Source: Lysobacter terrestris (lineage in GTDB: Bacteria; Pseudomonadota; Gammaproteobacteria; Xanthomonadales; Xanthomonadaceae). Taken from it: a stretch of 64,000 nucleotides of DNA. The notes under the pieces were generated by a model. The model had not been told where the DNA came from, ran no database searches, and was given only the letters and a program-made list of their open reading frames with translations. Location: positions 2,806,001 to 2,870,000 of the forward strand of contig NZ_CP060820.1 in NCBI RefSeq assembly GCF_014489475.1. The letters are read 5' to 3'. Position 1 is the stretch's first letter. Each line of letters starts with the position of its first letter. The translations under genes and the position numbers were made by a program. Shown here one piece after another: positions 11,237-19,908 of the stretch.

Positions 11237-13024
11237 TCAGTAATACAGCGAGGCCTTGGCGGAGCACTGCGAAGTGCCGGCATTGCAGACCTGGTAGATC
11301 AGCGTGCCGCTGCCGCGCAGCTTGGGCGCGTCGGTCGCCGCGAGCGTGTTGGGAATGGCGGACATGATCTTCGTGCCGCCGCGGTAGACGTCGACGGTGC
11401 TGTTGCCGCGCGTCCACAACAGGTCGACCTGGTACTTGTTCTTGACCGTGTTGCCCACGACCATCAACTGACCCGGCGTGGAACCCGGCTGCGGCAGGCC
11501 GCCGTTGACGAGTTCGTTCGCGGCGGCCTTGGCCTGCACCAGGCCCCAGCCGGTGTTGATGTCGCGGCCCGGTGCGTCCAGGTCGATGGCCGTCACCGAA
11601 AGCGCCTCGCGCACCTGCTGGTTGCTCTTCTGTGGAGCTGCGCTCCACGCCAGTGCCGCCACGCCGGTCACGTGCGGTGTCGCCATCGACGTGCCGCTCA
11701 TGTAGCCGTAGCCACTGGCCGGCGACATCGCCACGGTGTCGACGCGCGCCTGCTGGCCGAGCTGGCCGGCGAGCAGCGCCTCGCCGTCGGCATTGGTCAC
11801 GCTGACCGCCGGGATCGTCGATACGTACGGAGTCAGCGAGCCGGTGAAACCGCCCGGGATGTCGTTGTAGACGATCATGCCCAGGCCGCCGGCGGCGGTG
11901 ACGCGCGTGGCCTTGTCGGCGAAGGAGTTGCTGCCGCGCTTGCACAGCACGACCTTGCCGTTCCAGTCGATGCCGGTGGTGGTGCAGAGCCCGCCGGAGA
12001 CCAGCGCGCCCTGTGCGACGGCCTGCACCGTGCCGACCATCGCGGTGGCGGGGTAGTCGTTGTCGCCGACGCGGACCGCGGCCGAACGGAACGGCACCGA
12101 ACTGAGGATGTCGACGCCGGGCGCGGCGAGTTCCACCTGGCTGGTGAACTGCGAGAAGGCCGCGCGCTTGTTGTTGCTGTCCAGTGCGGCCACGGCCACG
12201 ACGCTGTCGTAGGAGGCCGGATAGCTGTAGGCGCCGTTGCCGTCGTTGCCGGCCGCGGCGATGCTGAGCACGCCCTGCTGGTACAGGCGGGTGAAGGCGT
12301 CGCGCTCGGCGATGCTGCTGCCGGTGCCGCCCAGGCTCATGTTGATGACCTTCGCGCCCGCTGCCTGGCAGCGCTGCGCGGCGTCGATCAGAGTCGACGC
12401 ATAGCTCCAGCCGCAGCTGCCCGGCGTGCTGTCGCCGAACACCTTGACGATGTGCAGCGCGACCTTGCCGGGGCTTACGCCAACCACGCCGGTGCCGTTG
12501 TCCGCCGCGGCGATGGTGCCGGCGACGTGGGTGCCGTGGCCGCAGTTGTCGACGTTCCACGGCTGGCCGTTGCCGCTGTCGCCGGTGATGGCCATGCCGG
12601 CGAATTCCTCGTGGGCCGGATTGATGCCCGAGTCGATGATGCAGACCTTGATGCCGCTGCCGTCGGCGCCGGCGGCCACCGCTTCGGGCGCCTGCACGCG
12701 CGGGATGCCCCACGGCATCGTCTGGCCCATCGGGTAGCGCGGCGCGTCGACCTCGATCGATTCGACGTCGGCGCGATGCTTGAGCCCCTCCAGCGCCGCC
12801 ACCGGCACCGTGACGGCCATGGTGTCCATGTTGTCGAAGCTGTAGTGGAAGCGGGCGCCGGCCTCCTTCAGGACCTGCTTCAGCTGGGCCTTGTTGCCCT
12901 TCTTGTACTTGATCAGGACACGGTCGGTGTCCTTGGCCGGCGCGCCGGTGGTGCTGCTGGCGTAGCCGATGGTCAGGGTGGCCAGCGCGATCGCCATGGC
13001 CCCCACGAGGTGACGCTGTTGCAT
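11237..13024 (-). CDS. Secreted S8 subtilisin-like serine protease with inserted PA domain
   Basis: This 595-residue protein has a signal peptide (MQQRHLVGAMAIALATLTIG), an inhibitor-I9-like propeptide to about residue 100 and a catalytic domain with the full triad. These are Asp131 in CIIDSGINPAH, His163 in CGHGTHVAGT and Ser446 in GYMSGTSMATPH; the oxyanion-hole Asn is Asn260 in AAAGNDG. Residues ~325-420 form a protease-associated (PA) insertion (GKVVLCKRGSNSFADK ... GMIVYND), usual in longer subtilases. A short C-terminal domain follows. The chosen ATG gives a clean signal peptide; 28 more codons are open upstream without one. It is probably an extracellular nutrient-acquiring or predatory protease. 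Confidence 0.92.
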   Translation of the reverse strand: MQQRHLVGAMAIALATLTIGYASSTTGAPAKDTDRVLIKYKKGNKAQLKQVLKEAGARFHYSFDNMDTMAVTVPVAALEGLKHRADVESIEVDAPRYPMGQTMPWGIPRVQAPEAVAAGADGSGIKVCIIDSGINPAHEEFAGMAITGDSGNGQPWNVDNCGHGTHVAGTIAAADNGTGVVGVSPGKVALHIVKVFGDSTPGSCGWSYASTLIDAAQRCQAAGAKVINMSLGGTGSSIAERDAFTRLYQQGVLSIAAAGNDGNGAYSYPASYDSVVAVAALDSNNKRAAFSQFTSQVELAAPGVDILSSVPFRSAAVRVGDNDYPATAMVGTVQAVAQGALVSGGLCTTTGIDWNGKVVLCKRGSNSFADKATRVTAAGGLGMIVYNDIPGGFTGSLTPYVSTIPAVSVTNADGEALLAGQLGQQARVDTVAMSPASGYGYMSGTSMATPHVTGVAALAWSAAPQKSNQQVREALSVTAIDLDAPGRDINTGWGLVQAKAAANELVNGGLPQPGSTPGQLMVVGNTVKNKYQVDLLWTRGNSTVDVYRGGTKIMSAIPNTLAATDAPKLRGSGTLIYQVCNAGTSQCSAKASLYY

Positions 13025-13136
13025 TGCTCTCTCCCGGGTGTGGTCGGGTACCGCAGGGGGCGGCACCCGCAGTTTCCTGCCCATGCAGGCTGTGCCCGGG
13101 ACGGCCACGGCGCTTGAGCGCGGGCTGACAGTGGCC

Positions 13137-13164
13137 GTTATCGGCGATCACAGATCCATGACAA
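13137..13164 (-). promoter_or_regulatory. Candidate promoter of the protease operon; rest of the 13025-13347 gap is empty
   Basis: On the minus strand TTGTCA (13159-13164) and GATAAC (13137-13142) are 16 bp apart, about 110 bp upstream of the protease ATG. The 323-bp gap to the divergent fnr gene contains nothing else I can support. A lone TGTGA half-site overlaps the spacer but has no matching second half for a CRP/Clp site. Confidence 0.45.
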
Positions 13165-13347
13165 GGCCATCAAAACGGGGCTTGTGGGGTGTCGGCGCGC
13201 CCGAGACGGGCTTCGGTGAAAAGAGTTGAGGGCCCGGCGGCCGATTCCGGAAGGCGCCTCCGCCTGCCTCCGCCGCATTCCCATGGCGGGACTGAATGCG
13301 GGGTTCGGCCTCGTCCGGACAGGCGGCGGCTGCGTGCGCGTGGCACC

Positions 13348-14118
13348 ATGTCACGCATGAACGGGGCCCCCGTACTCGACCTGGCAACCCTCCGGAGCGG
13401 CTGCTCGCACTGTTCGCTGCAGCAGTTGTGCCTGCCGGCCGGCATCAGCCCGGATGAACTGCAACGGCTGGACGAGATCGTGCGTCGCCGTCGCCCCATC
13501 GAGCGCGGCGAACGGCTGTACCGCGCCGGCGATCCGCTGGCCGCGGTGTTCGTGGCCCGCGACGGCGCGTTCAAGACGGTGAGCATCAGCGAGGAAGGCG
13601 AGGAGCAGGTGATCGGCTTCCACCTGCCCGGCGAACTGATCGGGCTCGATGCCCTGGGCGCGGGCAGCCATCGCTGCGAGGCCATCGCGTTGACCGAGGC
13701 GAACGTCTGCGAGGTGCCGTTCGAGCAACTGGCCGTGGTTGCCGCGCAACTGCCGTCGCTGCAGCAGCAGCTGCTGCGCGTGATCGGGCAGAGCGTGGGC
13801 CGCGACCAGGACCACCTGGGCATCCTGGTGCGACGGCAGGCGGGCGAGCGCATCGCGCTGTTCCTGCACGGCCTGTCCGAGCGTTACCGCAACATCGGTC
13901 AGCCGGCGACGCAGTTCAAGCTGCCGATGAGCCGCGAGGACATCGCGCGCTACCTCGGACTGGCACTGGAAACGGTGAGCCGCGGCTTCACCCGTTTGCA
14001 GGAAGACGGCGTGATCGACGTCGTCGGCCGCCGCATCGACATCCTCAAGCCGGCCGAACTCAACCGCCTCGCGCACAGCGCCGAACACGACGAACCCAAG
14101 CGCCGCGGCCGCGCCTGA
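13348..14118 (+). CDS. fnr: FNR-family oxygen-sensing transcription regulator (paralog 1)
   Basis: The 256-residue protein has all FNR hallmarks. Three N-terminal Cys (Cys19, Cys22, Cys28 in CSHCSLQQLC) and an internal Cys121 (NVCEVPFE) are the four ligands of an oxygen-labile [4Fe-4S] cluster. A cyclic-nucleotide-type beta roll follows, then a helix-turn-helix with recognition helix LALETVSRGFTRLQEDG, whose E-x-x-S-R pattern reads TTGAT. It should be cytoplasmic, dimeric and active without oxygen. It converges with the cbb3 operon and lies close to many matching boxes. A second ATG three codons downstream is also possible. A paralog with the same Cys set is at 36398-37162. Confidence 0.92.
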   Translation: MSRMNGAPVLDLATLRSGCSHCSLQQLCLPAGISPDELQRLDEIVRRRRPIERGERLYRAGDPLAAVFVARDGAFKTVSISEEGEEQVIGFHLPGELIGLDALGAGSHRCEAIALTEANVCEVPFEQLAVVAAQLPSLQQQLLRVIGQSVGRDQDHLGILVRRQAGERIALFLHGLSERYRNIGQPATQFKLPMSREDIARYLGLALETVSRGFTRLQEDGVIDVVGRRIDILKPAELNRLAHSAEHDEPKRRGRA

Positions 14119-14137
14119 AACGGTTCTGCTGGCAACC

Positions 14138-14860
14138 TCAGGCGGGCAGGGCGCGACAGCCCAACGCCGCCAGCACGCCATGCAGCGCCGGTGACTGCAT
14201 CAGCAGCGGCGCCGCCAGCGTGAGCACACCGGAGCACAGCACGCACAGCCCCATCGCGACCCGCCAGCCGCCGCGCTGCAGGCGCTGGCCCATGCGCGCA
14301 CCGGCCCAGGTCAACGGCAGCATCACCGGCAGCGTGCCGAGGCCGAACGCGGCCATGGTCATCGCGCCGTGCAAGGCACTGGCCTGTAGCCACGCCGCCG
14401 CCAGCAGCGTCGTGCTCAGGCCACACGGCATCCAGCCCCACAGCAGGCCCAGCGCCATGCGCCGGGTCGCGGTATTCGCCGGCAACAGGCGGCGTTGCAA
14501 CGGCCGCAGCCATTGCCATGCGCGGGCACCGGCCCCGCCGAGGAAGGACAGGCGGCCGCGGCGATCGAGCAGGCGCAACGCGGCGACGATCAGCACCACG
14601 CCCACCGCCGCGCGCAATGCGATGGCGAGCTGCGGCACGCGGGCCACATCCAACAAGCCATGGCCGATGCCGCCGACGATCGCGCCCGCCAGCACGTAGC
14701 CGCCGATGCGGCCGAGGTTGGGTTGCAGCGCCACCCACCAGCCGCCGCGCTGCTGCACCGACAGGCCGGTGGCGATGCCGCCGCACATCGCCGCGCAGTG
14801 CGCGCCGCCGAGCAGGCCGCTCAGCAGCGCGCCGCCGACGACCAGCCAGTCAATCGGCAT
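14138..14860 (-). CDS. TauE/SafE-type membrane protein, last gene of the cbb3 locus
   Basis: This 240-residue polytopic protein starts MPIDWLVVGGALLSG and has about six hydrophobic helices. It carries HCAAMCGG near residue 21 and WGWMPCG near residue 150, Cys-containing motifs seen in the SafE/UreH-like family that ends many ccoGHIS operons. The probable role is metal or sulfur handling during cbb3 assembly; the exact substrate is not known to me. It overlaps ccoS by 11 bp, so translation is coupled. It converges with fnr over a 19-bp gap. Confidence 0.8.
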   Translation of the reverse strand: MPIDWLVVGGALLSGLLGGAHCAAMCGGIATGLSVQQRGGWWVALQPNLGRIGGYVLAGAIVGGIGHGLLDVARVPQLAIALRAAVGVVLIVAALRLLDRRGRLSFLGGAGARAWQWLRPLQRRLLPANTATRRMALGLLWGWMPCGLSTTLLAAAWLQASALHGAMTMAAFGLGTLPVMLPLTWAGARMGQRLQRGGWRVAMGLCVLCSGVLTLAAPLLMQSPALHGVLAALGCRALPA

Positions 14861-15029
14861 CGTGGTGCTCCCCGGCGGGTGGCAGCGGCTCGCGATCGTC
14901 GGCGAGGATGTCGAGCGCGGGCGTGTCGAGGTCGTCGAACTGTCCGCGCTTCACCGCCCACACGAACGCACCGACCGCGAGCAGGAGCAGCATCAGGCTG
15001 AGCGGCACGAGCAACAGCAGGATGTTCAT
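14850..15029 (-). CDS. ccoS: cbb3 oxidase assembly protein CcoS
   Basis: A 59-residue protein that is one N-terminal membrane helix (MNILLLLVPLSLMLLLLAVG) followed by FVWAVKRGQFDDLDTPALDI and an acidic, His-containing tail. The hydrophobic helix followed by a G-Q-F-D-D-L block is the CcoS/FixS signature. CcoS is needed for insertion of haem and copper into the catalytic subunit CcoN. It overlaps ccoI by the four bases ATGA and the following SafE gene by 11 bp. Confidence 0.93.
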   Translation of the reverse strand: MNILLLLVPLSLMLLLLAVGAFVWAVKRGQFDDLDTPALDILADDREPLPPAGEHHDAD

Positions 15030-17497
15030 GCGCGCACCTCACGCGTTGCCGCAGCTGCGTTGCGCAGCGCCGGCGCGGTTGCGCGTGCGAGCCGCAGGGC
15101 GTTGAGCGTCACCGCGAGCGAGGACAGCGTCATCCCCAGCGCCGCGAGCCATGGCGTGACCAGTCCCGCCATCGCCAGCGGCAGCGCGAGCAGGTTGTAG
15201 GCCAGCGCCCAGCCCAGGTTCTGTCGCACGATCCGGCGGGTGCGCCGCGCCAATGCGATCGCCGCGGGAATGCGCGTCAGCGACGGCGAGGTCATCACCA
15301 GGTCGGCGGCGCCCTGCGCCAATGCGGCGCCTTCGCCCATGGCGATGGAGACGTCCGCGCCAGCGAGCACGGGCGCATCGTTGGAACCGTCGCCGACCAT
15401 CGCCACGTGGCGGCCTTCGTGCTGCAGGCGGCGGACCAGGGCGAGCTTGGCTTCGGGCGTCTGCCGTGCATGCGCATCGACAATTCCCAGCGCCTGGGCG
15501 AAGCGGGCGACGGCGTCGGCGGCGTCGCCGCTGGACAGGTGCACGTGCATGCCGGCGTCGCGCAGGGCCTGCAATGCCTCGCGGGCGCCGTGGCGTTCGC
15601 TTTCGCGGATCTCGAAGCGCGCGCTGGCGCGGCGGCCGTCGCCGAGCCACACGGCGCCGTCGTCGTCGCGGTCGCAGGCGAAGCGGGCGTGACCCAGGCG
15701 CCAGCGCGTGCCTTCGACCGATCCTTCGAGGCCCTGGCCGGCGCTGGCGATGACATCGTTCGCGGCCAGTGGCGCCGCAGGTTGGGGCTCCGCCGTGGTG
15801 AACGCGTGCGCCAGCGGATGCCCGCTGTCGCGTTCCAGCGCGGTGGCGATGCGCAGCGCGTGCGCGCGATCCATGCCGTCGAACGCGGTCACGTCCAGCA
15901 GGCGCGGTTGCCCGTCGCCCAAGGTGCCGGTCTTGTCGAAGACCACGTCGGTCGTGCGCGCCAGCCGTTCCAGCGCGTCGGCGCGCACCGGCAGCACGCC
16001 CATGCGCGCGAGCGCGCCGTTGGCGGCCGCGAGCGCCGCCGGCACCGCCAGCGACAGCGCGCACGGACAGCTGATCACCAGCAGCGCGAGGGTGACTTCG
16101 AAGGCGCGTGCCGGTTCGTGTGCGCGCCAGAAGAGGAAGGTGGCGCCGGCGACGACCAGCAACGCCAGCACGAACCACGCCGCGATCCGGTCCGCGGCCT
16201 GTGCCTGCGCGGGGCGGTGCGCCTGGGCGCGTTCGACCAGGCGCGCCAGCTGCGACAGGCGCGTGGACGCGCCGGTGGCGGTGACGTGGATGCGTGCCGG
16301 ACGCGTGCGGCACAGCGTGCCCGCGAACACCGGCATGCCCTGCGTCTTGCCGACGGCGCGCGATTCGCCGGTCAGCAGCGCTTCCTCGAAGTCGCCGCGC
16401 GCATCCAGCAGCGTGCCGTCGGCGGGCACCGCTTCGCCCACGGCGATGCAGGCGATGTCGCCGACCGCCAGCATCGCCAGCGGCACCTGTTCGCGCACGC
16501 CGTCGTCGCGTTCGCGCGTGGCGAAGGCGGGCTTCGCCCGGGCGAGCGCATCCACCTGCGCGGTCGCGACGCTGCGAACGCGTTGCTCGAGCATGCGCGC
16601 CGCCAGCAGCAGGAACACGAACATCACCGCCGCGTCGTACCAGACCTGCGGGCCGCCACGCACGGTTTCGACCAGGCTGGCGAAGTAGGCCAGCAGCGTG
16701 GACGTGGCGATCAGGGTGTCCATGCCGAGGCGGCGGTGACGCAGCTCGCGCACGCAACCGGCGAGGAACGGCCAGCCGGCGTAGAACACCACCGGCGTGG
16801 ACACCAGGAAGGTCACCCAGCGCAGGAAGTCGCGCATCGCCAGCGACATCGTGCCGGCGGTATCGAGGTAGAGGGCTTCGGCGAACATCATCGCCTGCAT
16901 CGCGCCCAGTCCGGCCACGCCCAGCCGCAGCAGCCAGCGGTTGCGTTCGGCGCGGCGGGCGCGTTCACCCGCTTCGCCGGTGGCGAGGTACGGCCGGTAG
17001 CCCAAAGCCGCCAGTCGCCGCAACGGCGCCGACAGCGCGGTGCGCGCTGGATCCCAGGCGATGCGGATGCGGCCGGTCATCGCGTTCGCGCTCACTTCGA
17101 GCACGCCCGCTTCGCGCGCGAGGGCGCGGTCGATCAACCAGGCGCAGGCGGCGCAGCGCATGCCGTCCGTGAGCAGGGTGAGCTCGCGGCCACCGGGGAC
17201 GGCGCGCGCATGCGTCGCCAGGATTTCCTCGCGGTCCCACAGCGCCAATGCGGCGTCGTCGGTGTCGACGCGAGCGGCCGGCTCGCTGCGCAGGCGGTAG
17301 TAGTCGTCGAGCCGGGCGTCGCGGATCCATTGCGCGGCCGCGGCGCAGCCGTCGCAGCAGAACTCGCGTTCGGCGCCATCCAGGCGGATGCGCACGGGCG
17401 AGGCCGGTACCGGTTCGCCGCAGTGGAAGCAGGCAGGCGCGACGGTCACGATCGCCGCGCCCGGCAGTGCACTCACGCTGGCGGGCGTCGCCGCCAT
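15026..17497 (-). CDS. ccoI: Copper-exporting P1B-type ATPase CcoI
   Basis: CcoI moves copper across the inner membrane for the CuB site of cbb3 oxidase. The 823 residues hold a Cys-rich N-terminal module (CFHCGEP ... CCDGC), a heavy-metal-associated domain with GMRCAAC, eight or so membrane helices, the transport motif SCPCALS, the phosphorylation motif DKTGT, the actuator TGES and the hinge GDGSNDAP. The frame is open upstream, but the ATG that starts MAATPASVSALPG lies 4 bp from the ccoH stop and matches the operon spacing. The CPC motif plus operon position separate it from CopA. Confidence 0.95.
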   Translation of the reverse strand: MAATPASVSALPGAAIVTVAPACFHCGEPVPASPVRIRLDGAEREFCCDGCAAAAQWIRDARLDDYYRLRSEPAARVDTDDAALALWDREEILATHARAVPGGRELTLLTDGMRCAACAWLIDRALAREAGVLEVSANAMTGRIRIAWDPARTALSAPLRRLAALGYRPYLATGEAGERARRAERNRWLLRLGVAGLGAMQAMMFAEALYLDTAGTMSLAMRDFLRWVTFLVSTPVVFYAGWPFLAGCVRELRHRRLGMDTLIATSTLLAYFASLVETVRGGPQVWYDAAVMFVFLLLAARMLEQRVRSVATAQVDALARAKPAFATRERDDGVREQVPLAMLAVGDIACIAVGEAVPADGTLLDARGDFEEALLTGESRAVGKTQGMPVFAGTLCRTRPARIHVTATGASTRLSQLARLVERAQAHRPAQAQAADRIAAWFVLALLVVAGATFLFWRAHEPARAFEVTLALLVISCPCALSLAVPAALAAANGALARMGVLPVRADALERLARTTDVVFDKTGTLGDGQPRLLDVTAFDGMDRAHALRIATALERDSGHPLAHAFTTAEPQPAAPLAANDVIASAGQGLEGSVEGTRWRLGHARFACDRDDDGAVWLGDGRRASARFEIRESERHGAREALQALRDAGMHVHLSSGDAADAVARFAQALGIVDAHARQTPEAKLALVRRLQHEGRHVAMVGDGSNDAPVLAGADVSIAMGEGAALAQGAADLVMTSPSLTRIPAAIALARRTRRIVRQNLGWALAYNLLALPLAMAGLVTPWLAALGMTLSSLAVTLNALRLARATAPALRNAAAATREVRA

Positions 17498-17501
17498 GGC
17501 G

Positions 17502-18053
17502 TCATTCGCCCCCCAGCGCGGGGCGCAGGTAGGTCGCGCGCTGGCCGCCGATCCAGCGGCCCTGCAGGCGCCAGCGGCCGTCTTCCGCGGCGAGCTGGAC
17601 GTTCCAATCGTGGCCCAGGTCGATGCCGCCGTTGCTGCGCCAGCCGGTCGCGGTCGGCGCGAGCACGAACGTGCGGTCGAACCCGGCGATCGCGGGATGG
17701 TGCAGCGATAGCAGCAGCGGTGCGTCGCGTGCGAAGCCGCCGTCCACCGGCAGCACCTCGATCGCACTGGCGCCGCGTGCGGTGTCGAGACGCACGATCG
17801 CGCTCAGGCGCAGCTCGCGCGCGGTCGCGTCGGGGCCGAGGTCGGCGACCTGCACCTGCGCGGTGCGCTGCACGCGATCGGCGACGGCATCGTTGTTGCC
17901 TGACGAGCGCGCCGACACCACCAGCAAGGCGATCGTCGCGATCACCGCCGCGGCGGGAATAGCCGCGACCAGCCAGACCATCGGTTCGCGCCAGGCCGGG
18001 CGTTGTTCCGATGCATGCACGCGATTTTCGAGGGTCATGGTGTCGAGGGTCAT
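17502..18053 (-). CDS. ccoH: FixH/CcoH family cbb3 assembly protein
   Basis: The 183-residue protein has one N-terminal membrane helix (VWLVAAIPAAAVIATIALLV, residues ~26-46) and a periplasmic domain that ends with the family-typical GRWRLQGRWIGGQRATYLRP. CcoH stabilises the cbb3 complex during assembly. It starts in a four-base ATGA overlap with ccoG and stops 4 bp before ccoI. An alternative ATG five codons later would leave the helix intact. Confidence 0.9.
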   Translation of the reverse strand: MTLDTMTLENRVHASEQRPAWREPMVWLVAAIPAAAVIATIALLVVSARSSGNNDAVADRVQRTAQVQVADLGPDATARELRLSAIVRLDTARGASAIEVLPVDGGFARDAPLLLSLHHPAIAGFDRTFVLAPTATGWRSNGGIDLGHDWNVQLAAEDGRWRLQGRWIGGQRATYLRPALGGE

Positions 18054-19588
18054 GGCGTCGGTCCGAAGAAGCTGCTTTCGACGCGCTGCGTTGCGCTGCC
18101 GTCCACCGCGGTGACGTCGAAGTGGACCGCGCGGCGCCCGCGGGTATCGGCGGGAGCGACGACCGTAACCGGCACCGACGCGACTTCACCCGCCGCCACC
18201 GCGACCACCGGCGGCGCCTGCAAGGCCATGCCGGCCGCGACGTCGCGCAGTTGCACCCGATAGCGCTGCGCGTTTTCGGTCTTGTTCACCAGCTTGAGGG
18301 TGTAGCCGTTCTCGATGCCGGTGGCGGTCTCGCGGTACAGCGCGTTGCGGTCGCGCAGCACTTCGGCGATCAGCGGCGTGCGCGCGCCCACGCCCCAGGC
18401 GAAGGCGCCCAGCAGTACCAGCAGCAGCGTGCCGTAGACGAAGATGCGCGGACGCAGCACGCGCGTGCCCTTGCCGTCGAGCGCGTTCTGCGTGGTGTAG
18501 CGGACCAGGCCCTTGGCGAAGCCCATCTTCGCCATCACTTCGTCGCAGGCGTCCACGCAGGCGCCGCAGGCGATGCACTCGTATTGCAGGCCGTTGCGGA
18601 TGTCGATGCCGACCGGGCACACCTGCACGCAGATCGTGCAGTCGATGCAGTCGCCCAGTTGCTCCGGCGTGAACTTCGGCAGCGGCTCGGCCTCGTTGCC
18701 GCCGTCGAAGGTGATCGTGCCGTGGGCCTGCAGGCGCGCGTCCGCCGCGCTCGGATGACGGCTGGCGCGGAACACGTAATCGAAGGCGGTGGCCCTGGCG
18801 AGCAGGCCGCGGCCGCGCGCGAGCACGTCGCCGAGGCCGCGCTTGCGCGGGCCGCGTGGCTCGCCGCGCATCGGGTCGTAGGCGATCAGCAGGGTGTTGC
18901 GGTCGAACATCGCGCTCTGGAAGCGCGCGTACGGGCACATGTACTTGCACACCTGTTCGCGCAGGAAGCCGGCGTTGCCCCAGGTCGCCAGCGCGTAGAA
19001 CAGGATCCAGAAGGCTTCCCAGCCGCCGAGGTCGAACGGAAGGCGTGCGCCGAGTTCGGTGATCGGGGTGAAGAAGCCGACGAAGGTGAAGCCGGTCCAC
19101 AGCGCGAACACCAGCCACAGCAGGTGCTTGGCGCCCTTGCGCAGCAGCTTGTTCGCCGACCACGGCGCGGCGTCGAGTTTCATGCGCGCGTTGCGGTCGC
19201 CCTCGGTCCAGCGCTCCATCCACAGGAACGTCTCGGTCCACACCGTCTGCGGGCAGGCGTAGCCGCACCACAGCCGCCCGGCCAGCGCAGTGAAGAAGAA
19301 CAGCGACACGCCGGCGATGATCAGCAGCAACGCTAGCAGCGGGAAATCCTGCGGCCAGAACGTCAGCCCGAACACGTGGAACTTGCGCGCCGGCAGGTCG
19401 AACAGCACCGCCTGGCGCCCGTCCCAGCGCAGCCACGGGAACACGTAGAACATGCCCAGCAGCCACGCCACCGCGACCTTGCGCAACACGTCGAAGCGGC
19501 CGCTGACGTCGCGCGGATAGACCTTGCGCTCGCTGACGTAGAACGAACCATTGTCGTCGGCCAGGGCGATGTCGATGGACTTGCTCAA
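18050..19588 (-). CDS. ccoG: Cytochrome c oxidase accessory protein CcoG, with an extra internal segment
   Basis: CcoG is a membrane ferredoxin-like copper reductase that supplies Cu(I) for cbb3 assembly. The 512-residue protein has about five membrane helices, GYACPQTVWTE and KYMCPYARFQSAMFD in the membrane part, and two ferredoxin clusters CIDCTICVQVCP and CIACGACVDAC. A periplasmic Ig-like C-terminal domain follows. Between RGEPRGPRKRG and GDCIDC there is a roughly 60-residue basic insertion (about residues 232-292, beginning LGDVLARGRGLLAR) that I do not expect in the family core. It overlaps ccoH by 4 bp. Confidence 0.95.
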   Translation of the reverse strand: MSKSIDIALADDNGSFYVSERKVYPRDVSGRFDVLRKVAVAWLLGMFYVFPWLRWDGRQAVLFDLPARKFHVFGLTFWPQDFPLLALLLIIAGVSLFFFTALAGRLWCGYACPQTVWTETFLWMERWTEGDRNARMKLDAAPWSANKLLRKGAKHLLWLVFALWTGFTFVGFFTPITELGARLPFDLGGWEAFWILFYALATWGNAGFLREQVCKYMCPYARFQSAMFDRNTLLIAYDPMRGEPRGPRKRGLGDVLARGRGLLARATAFDYVFRASRHPSAADARLQAHGTITFDGGNEAEPLPKFTPEQLGDCIDCTICVQVCPVGIDIRNGLQYECIACGACVDACDEVMAKMGFAKGLVRYTTQNALDGKGTRVLRPRIFVYGTLLLVLLGAFAWGVGARTPLIAEVLRDRNALYRETATGIENGYTLKLVNKTENAQRYRVQLRDVAAGMALQAPPVVAVAAGEVASVPVTVVAPADTRGRRAVHFDVTAVDGSATQRVESSFFGPTP

Positions 19589-19611
19589 CTACGGACTCCT
19601 CGCGCGCATGC

Positions 19612-19899
19612 CTAGCGCAGCGCGCGGTTGAAGCGGCTCGCCGGCCGCAGCAGCCACCAGGTGAACAGGCTGGACGACGCCGTCGCCAGCCAGAACATGA
19701 AGAAGCCGACCGTGTAGCCGAGTTCGCGCGTCAGCGGCAGCGACGGGAAGGTCATGTCGCGCAGCGCCAGCGGATCGACGAAGGCGAAGAACACCATCGT
19801 CGCCACGCCCGCGGCGAAGAAGCTCGGCCACGCGATGGCGCCGATGCGCTGCGCGAGCGGGCGGGGCGGATGGTCGAAGCCGGGTGCGGGCGTGCCCAT
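19612..19899 (-). CDS. Small two-helix membrane protein within the cbb3 operon
   Basis: The 95-residue protein has two predicted membrane helices (IAWPSFFAAGVATMVFFAFV and GYTVGFFMFWLATASSSLFT) with a short loop and an Arg-rich C-terminus. It lies 9 bp after ccoP and 23 bp before ccoG in the same direction. I recognise no characterised family; its fixed place between ccoP and ccoG suggests an oxidase accessory subunit or assembly protein. Confidence 0.75.
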   Translation of the reverse strand: MGTPAPGFDHPPRPLAQRIGAIAWPSFFAAGVATMVFFAFVDPLALRDMTFPSLPLTRELGYTVGFFMFWLATASSSLFTWWLLRPASRFNRALR

Positions 19900-19908
19900 G
19901 CGCGTTGC

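Noticed and set aside
9747-13151. One open frame of 1134 codons across both the secreted repeat protein and the protease
   Set aside because: The protease is read in another frame with a full catalytic triad. The long frame is real only from the ATG at 11222.
13145-13160. CRP/Clp site upstream of the protease gene
   Set aside because: Only one TGTGA half-site is present; the second half does not match.
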